From contig JAOPGA020001062.1 of the NCBI GenBank assembly GCA_026419775.2, positions 1 through 45,100 on the forward strand: a stretch of DNA of 45,100 bases, in the 5' to 3' direction. The notes under the pieces are model-generated. The model ran no database searches. It was given only the letters and a program-made list of their open reading frames with translations, and was not told where the DNA came from. Numbering within the stretch: the stretch's first letter is position 1; each line of letters begins with the position of its first letter. Below are positions 39,520-45,100 of the stretch, in pieces. Both the position numbers and the translations under genes were made by a program. Source of the stretch: Acrasis kona (Eukaryota; Heterolobosea; Eutetramitea; Acrasida; Acrasidae).

Positions 39520-40880
39520 TTATCCTTTTTTTTCGAGTTCGCAGACAAATACACTCCAAATAATAAAAAAGACAAATAATAATTCATAAAATTCTGCTAG
39601 GGCAATTAACACTTTGAATAAATAGCCTCTTTCAAATACATTCAAGTCTTCTACATTGATAATCTTTTTAAAATAATCAATCAACTCTTGTTTTGTTGTT
39701 GTTAACCAATCTATTGATGACTTTATCTCTGTATCGGTATGCCCACTCAGTTCATCAAATATTTTATTAATGTGCATTTTAACTTTATCAATTGCACTAT
39801 TGTTTAACACATTTTCTAAATATCCAGATTACAAGATTGATAATGTCAAGTACATAAACACAACATAAATCATAATGCACATTACATCTCTCTATAATAG
39901 ACACAGTGTCTTTTTCTATTTTTTTCAATTCTGTTTTGCACTTCTCTTTAGATGGAAACTGATCAACAAGAAATCTTTTGAGGTTTTTATCACTTCTTTC
40001 ACTATGCAGATTTCTCTACTAAAAATAACTGTGAAAAGACCATGAGTCATGGGTGTTATTAACTTTGTAAGAATATGCAAGTGTTTAGAATTTTACAATA
40101 TGCAGCCTTGACCTCTTTGATAAGTTGCTTGTATGACGCACTATTCATCTTATGTACATCTTTTTTTACATAGTTAGATGTCTCCTTTATTATTTCACAA
40201 TAATATTCAAAATCACTTTTGTGAACATTTGCTGCTAAATCTAGATCATTTTGCACTATGTTCCATTGGATATCAAGGAGTTCTAACAGTTTGTTATGCA
40301 TTGATATTTTTTCTTTAAATGGATCCACCAACTTCTTTAAAGACTTGACATGTGGCGTGTAATCAAAACAACTTGACTTGAATTTACAAAAAGGTAATTT
40401 TGGAATTGTTTTTACAAAGTTATTGATACTTTGAATATTAGTATCAGTGAGATATTTTGTGTAATTGACCAATAACAATTGAGCTTCCTTTAATAATTGA
40501 TTCATTTCTGTATACACTTTCATTATATCATCTATAAAAGGTTCAACTGTTTGTAGTTGGCCTTTGATTGGGTATGGCGATACATAACAACCATCCTTAT
40601 CTACCACAGTGAGATGAAATAGCTCTCTATAAACATTATTTAGATCAACATGGAAATTGGAAATTGTATTTAAACTAAATAAATAATCTATTATGTTCCA
40701 GTAATAACGTACGTTTCTGTATGTTGTATTTTGCATACGCTCTAGATCCTTATGAAATAGTACTGTTGCTTTTGAGACATTTAATGACAAATTGTGATTT
40801 TTGTAGTTATTTATAACATTTCTAATAAAATGATACTGTGACCTCCCTAAAGCAATGTAGGCCTTTAACACTATATACAA
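39520..40880 (-). CDS. uncharacterised helical protein gene, structure unresolved, 5' end missing
   Basis: The main open frame (40059-40880) has no ATG at its head. It encodes about 270 mostly helical residues rich in Tyr, Asn and Lys (HFIRNVINNYKNHNLSLNVSKAT..., LLVNYTKYLTDTNIQSINNFVK, FEYYCEIIKETSNYVKK). Coding-like sequence continues on the same strand at about 39885-40015 (KNLKRFLVDQFPSKEKCKTELKKIEKDTV). It resumes at 39520-39810, which ends in a hydrophobic stretch (FYELLFVFFIIWSVFVCEL). Intron borders between the pieces do not agree in phase, so either a base is wrong or the gene is decaying. A splice acceptor-like TATATAG precedes the first piece, and upstream lies the LINE. No family recognised. 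Confidence 0.5.
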
Positions 40881-40889
40881 TATATATAA

Positions 40890-43800
40890 AACGTGAAATT
40901 TATTAGAATGATTTACAGAAAACTATGCACTACTCCCGTAAGGGCAAACAATGTGCATGTCATAGGTGGGGTTTTACATAGACCAGAGGACCATGTTAAA
41001 TGGGAGCCCGGAGGGCTGGGGTAAGGTGTTTATTGAAAGAGGGGGTCAAGATCTGACAAACAGTCTTGTACAGGTTGAATGTCAGATGATGGGTAAGTGA
41101 TGTTTCTTGTACGTGCAAAAATGTGCTTGCCAAGGAGGGAAAATATATTACGTATGATTGAGGTAGTTTCCGCTACTGCCTTCTCTCGGTCATTACGATA
41201 TATCAAGTTAAATGCACTGCGAAGATGATTATAGCAGTTTTGAGAGATAAAACCGCGAAGATCTATGATGAGATGGTTAGTGTGGATATTAGGGTGAGAA
41301 TCGATATTATTCCAGGTTAGAGTGATGGAGTGATCATTTAGGAGGTGATCATTTAGAACTACATTGATGTCATGTTTCAGCTCCGCAATTGCAATGTCAA
41401 CAAACTGGCAGTCCAGAAGAAGGTGTCTAAGAGACGCATCCTTCCCGCAGAGTTTACATTTCAAGAGGGAGCCATTTTTAAGATCTCGATTGTAGAACTG
41501 GTCACACCTGGCTCGAAGGAGGGAGAGGGCAGGTCGATTAGAGCATGTGATACTCCAGATCATGTTAGAAATACCATGGGGAGATTCAGAATGAGTGGGG
41601 AGGTCGTAAGTAGTCTTGATGGAAGATTCTGGGTTAATATGTGTCAGGTAGTAGTCTCTAACAATACGGGGGATATTGGGATTTATGTTGTGGGTTCCGT
41701 GAATTAGGACAAAACGGGGGGAGTGAGCCATTATGATGGTGCGAGTGAGGATAATAGGAGGATCGCAGGAACGACCAGCGTTAGCGTTAGCATCAGCTAA
41801 TTTGTTATCTCTATCCCCTCTATGTCCTTTGATCCATCTGAGTGATGCTTCGATACCTTTAGTTCTTGCCAGGTAATGGAATGCGGTGAGAGGTGTCCGG
41901 TTCAATCGGAGGATTGGTTCATCCGGACCGCATTTTTGTTATCAATAAACACACATACTTTAGAATTGATTGGAAGTGCTTTGATAACAATGATAGCTCC
42001 AATGATTTCAGCGTGTGTGGAGCTATCGCATGGGGGGATTTGTAGTGATCTGGTATGGATGATGTGATTGGATTGTGCGTCAGTGACAACTATCCCCACC
42101 CCGGCGGGTTCCGTGTTGTTTATAAACGAGGCGTCTACTGTTACTTTGAGGAGAGGGATATCATGTACAGGGAGCGGATCAATCGTCCCACTATCCTCAA
42201 TGGTGTTACCTGTTGGCAGAGACAAGAGGAAATTGGTATTGTGTCTGTATCTAGCCAGTCTTAAGTTCATAGCGGACATGATTGCCAGAGATGATATCGA
42301 GATGTCAGGGAGGGAGTATGATTAGCCGCTTGTTTAAGTAGGTTGACAGTGGCAGCTGCGGCTGGCTCAAATGTGCAGTTGAGGATACGAAGGAGGTTAC
42401 GAATACGGGAGATTGTGGCAATCACCCAGGCAGGATCCATCCCCAGACCACCAAGTGAACGGGGGTTGTGAATAAGGTAGGTAGGACATGTAGGAGGGAA
42501 GTGAAGGAGTCTTCTGACATGATTGTTGAAACACGAGTCCATACTTGCTGTTGATGGTATTGAGATTTTCCCCAAGCTGGTAAAGTAACGCGTGACACCC
42601 CCTTTGATGGTAGAGAGCATAGATATTGTTCGACAAGGGTGTAGGAGACGGGATGTGAGGGGTGGTAGGATTGTGCGAAAGCGGGCTTTGACTCGATCTC
42701 TTGTGTGAGTCACTGTGGGTCTGAAGGTAAACATGACACCGAGATACCTCCAGGGGAGACTGATATCCTTGTGTATAGTGAAGTCTGAGTAGGGATTGTC
42801 GCCCATAATCACCTTTCCACCTTTATGAACATAAGAGATAAGGATACTTTTTGAACCATTGATAGAGAGGCAGAGGGTTTTCGAGTGGGAGGAGAGTATA
42901 TTGAGGGCAGAGGTGCGGCTAATGAGGTTGTTGGAAGTGAGTGCGAGGTCATCAGCGTAGCCCATGATTGGTAGGGATAGAGTATGGGGAATTTTATATC
43001 CAAGGAGGTTTCCACCAAGACTCTTTTTGTCCTCTTCCATGAGCGCTCTGAAAATAATTTCAATGTAGAGATTAAAGATGGTGGGGCTGAGAGGATCGCC
43101 TTGGGGAACACCTCTAGTGACATGGATCTCCTCAGTGAGACCATAGGCTGTGCGTACTTTGATTGTGTGGTCTTTGTAAATTGATTGAATTAGGAAGGTA
43201 ACTTGGGATGGGAGACCAAGAAGAGGTAGGAGTTCAAACAGCCGTTCATGAACCACACTCCCATACGCGTCGGTAAAGTCGATGAGTGAGAGGAATAGGT
43301 CTTGTTTTCGTTGTTTAGCGTCGGTGAGTAGGGCCAGCATCGTGGTAGTGAGGTCGGAGCATGATCCGTTTGGGATAAAACCTCGTTGGAAACTAGACAG
43401 AGTGGATGATTTCATCAGACCATCCATCAGTCTGCGATTTATTATGGCCAATAGTGCTCTGTAGATTACGGGTAAAACAGCGATGGGTCGAAATTTCGAG
43501 AGGAGGAGTAGGTCAGAGGGGTCAGAGGTTTTAGGGATGAGTGATACGTATGCTTCTTTCATGGATGCGGGTATTTCCTCTTCTCCTCTCAGGATTCTGG
43601 TGGCGACGATGGGTAGATGGGCTTGAATGTCAGAGGGTAGAGAGTTCCATATTTTACCATGAATGCCATCAATGCTGGGGGTGGCGGAGGTGGATTCAAT
43701 GGCCTGCGTCCATTCTTCAATAGTNACTGCTTCTGAGAAGGCGGAGGTGGTATCATCAGCCCAGGGGGTGGAGGTTCGGCGAAGGAGGTCAAGTGATTCC

Positions 43801-45100
43801 TGGGGAATGGGAGGGAGGTGATCTGGTGGGTTGTATCGTTTGGAGAAGGAGCTCTGGATATATTCGTGGATACGTAGACCATCTCTACATACTTCTCCGT
43901 CTATTAGGAATTCTGATGGTAGGAATGTAGGAGCCCAACCCTTGAGGGATCTCCATGCCAGTTTGGAGGAATTGTTGACCATTATTTCCATCTCTTCCAT
44001 ATGGGTGGTGTACAGTGTTCTAAGAAGGTCATCTTTTTGTTTGAGGAGAATTCTTTCAACCGAACGGGCGCGAGAACGAATATCCATCCAAGATTTGTGT
44101 TCGTCATATAAGAAAGGGATTCCCAGAATCGAACATTCTGTTTCCAAGGTATTCATCAGTCTGGAGGAGTAGTTTTTGTCTAGAAACTGCATAATCTTCG
44201 CTTTTCGTTTCACTGTATGAATGTGATTGATTCGCTTATACAATTGTTCAACTTCAGAAGAGTGAAAGGCTGGGCGAGGCTTGGAAGAATGTGCTGGTTT
44301 CTTGACAAAGTCGGAGACCGCTTGTGAGTATACTTGGTGGATGTCTTTGAGGGTGGTGTCTTGGGATATGCGTAAATGAGAAGTCGCTTCGGCATGAACC
44401 AAATGTATGTTTGGTTCTGTATAAGCGAACCGGGTGAGTTTATCACCAATGGATTTGTCTAGGACTGTATATGAGAGGAGTACCGGTCGGTGGTCAGAGT
44501 CGTGGAATGTAATAACTTCGCTTGAGTCCAGTACTCTGGAAGTGACTGCCGTTACGTTAGAGATACCATACAAAATGTTATCGATGCAGTTTTCGGAGAA
44601 TGTGGGCGAAGTTGTTGCTGAAGAGAGGTGAAATTTATCCATCAGGTTGAGCAGACGACGGCCGCATTGTGAAGATTCGTCAATTTCAACGTTGAAATCA
44701 CCGGCGATAATTATGTCGTGTTTTTTCAATCGTGCACCTGTGATCCATTCTTCAATTTCTTGTTCGATTTCCAACGATTCTTGATTTGATATGGTGTTGG
44801 CGTAATTCGTGGGGAGGTAGGCGCAAACAATGGTGGTAGGGTGGAGTTTGAGGTTTACCGAAATGCATACCGCTCGACCTTCGTACGTAGAGTTCTTCTG
44901 GGAGACGGTAATTACATTGTTTCGGAATCTCTTTTTCATGATGATGAGCACTCCATGTTTCTTTTTGTTTGTAAGGCCATGTCCTATACATATGTAGCCG
45001 AGTTTTTCGAAACTGTGTTGGAGGGTGGGGAGTTCCGAATGGAGGTGGTGGGATTCTTCTTGGGTATGGTCAGAGAATGTCAACGTCATATCGGGTGAGG
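40890..45100 (-). mobile_element. LINE (non-LTR retrotransposon) with AP endonuclease, reverse transcriptase and RNase H; 5' end beyond the window
   Basis: The long minus frame begins inside the apurinic-like endonuclease domain (IIAGDFNVEIDE; FHDSDHRPVLLSY) and continues into the reverse transcriptase. RT blocks are visible in order: LIPKTSDP, KFRPIAVLPVIYRALL, QRGFIPNGSC, FLSLIDFTDAYGSV, GVPQGDPLSPTIFNLYIE, YADDLALTS. Downstream is an RNase H domain with its acidic residues (TVDASF, THAEI, FIDNKNA, GDRDNKLADANAN). A terminal C-x2-C...H...C finger follows (CKLCGKDASLRHLLLDC). RNase H after RT points to the I-superfamily of LINEs. The frame shifts near 42310 and near 41905, so this copy is probably dead. 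It is more GC-rich than its surroundings. An AATAAA lies near 40903 in a roughly 140-nt 3' UTR. Confidence 0.93.
41030..42279 (-). pseudogene. RNase H and zinc-finger part of the LINE polyprotein, out of frame with the RT part
   Basis: Two overlapping frames, 41902-42279 and 41030-41905, together cover the RNase H domain and the C-terminal finger. The first starts MSAMNLRLARYRHNTNFLL, which continues a segment (SLPDISISSLAI) that the RT frame leaves near 42310. The second picks up at NRTPLTAFHYLARTKGIEASLRWIKGHRGD. Each junction needs a shift of one or two bases. Confidence 0.85.

Noticed and set aside
43589-43882. Pro-rich frame antisense-shifted within the LINE
   Set aside because: It overlaps the RT region in another frame and reflects its base composition.

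Overview
The window is nuclear DNA from a compact, AT-rich protist genome. Genes lie on both strands with very little space between them. The 26 introns I could place are 35 to 53 nt long, and all begin with GT and end with AG. A heterolobosean amoeba (Naegleria/Acrasis kind) is my best guess. The reasons are two KCTD/BTB genes (one joined to WD40 repeats), RGS domains on a CHASE receptor and on a START-like protein, a single-exon histone H4, and Ser/Asn/Pro-rich tails. This is an inference from gene content, not a phylogeny. Three N bases (25817, 25922, 43725) and small frame breaks in otherwise good genes suggest a draft assembly.

Left part (1-6000). A KCTD-type gene runs off the left edge, followed by a decayed coding stretch. 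Next come a GPI-anchored-looking mucin/EGF surface protein, whose 13-residue cassette is repeated six times, and a coiled-coil/KCTD/WD40 gene broken by one frame shift. Middle-left (6000-16300). LSm3 converges on an 815-residue protein that joins RasGAP, Sec14-like and RhoGAP modules. Then come a secreted thioredoxin-fold protein, a PGAP4-like membrane glycosyltransferase, histone H4, a six-pass membrane protein built of three repeats, and a small secreted basic protein.

Middle (16300-25400). A coiled-coil protein is followed by the nine-exon THO complex subunit 2 gene. Next are a small single-pass membrane protein sharing a 45-nt divergent promoter with it, an ArfGAP, and an RGS+START-like protein. 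From about 25570 to 28550 two opposed arrays of GATC-centred short repeats bracket a damaged coding core; this looks like an unrecognised mobile element. It is followed by a CHASE/degenerate-cyclase/RGS receptor, a leucine-rich-repeat relic and two small hypothetical genes.

Right part (35300-45100). A long intact TNP2-like transposase lies head to head with an AT-hook gene. Beyond it is an uncharacterised gene whose 5' end abuts a LINE with endonuclease, reverse transcriptase and RNase H, which continues past the right edge.

The genes do not form one pathway. Several concern signalling through small or heterotrimeric G proteins (RasGAP/RhoGAP, ArfGAP, two RGS proteins), RNA handling (LSm3, THO2) and the cell surface (repeat protein, PGAP4-like transferase, secreted proteins). 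I found no tRNA, rRNA or CRISPR array.
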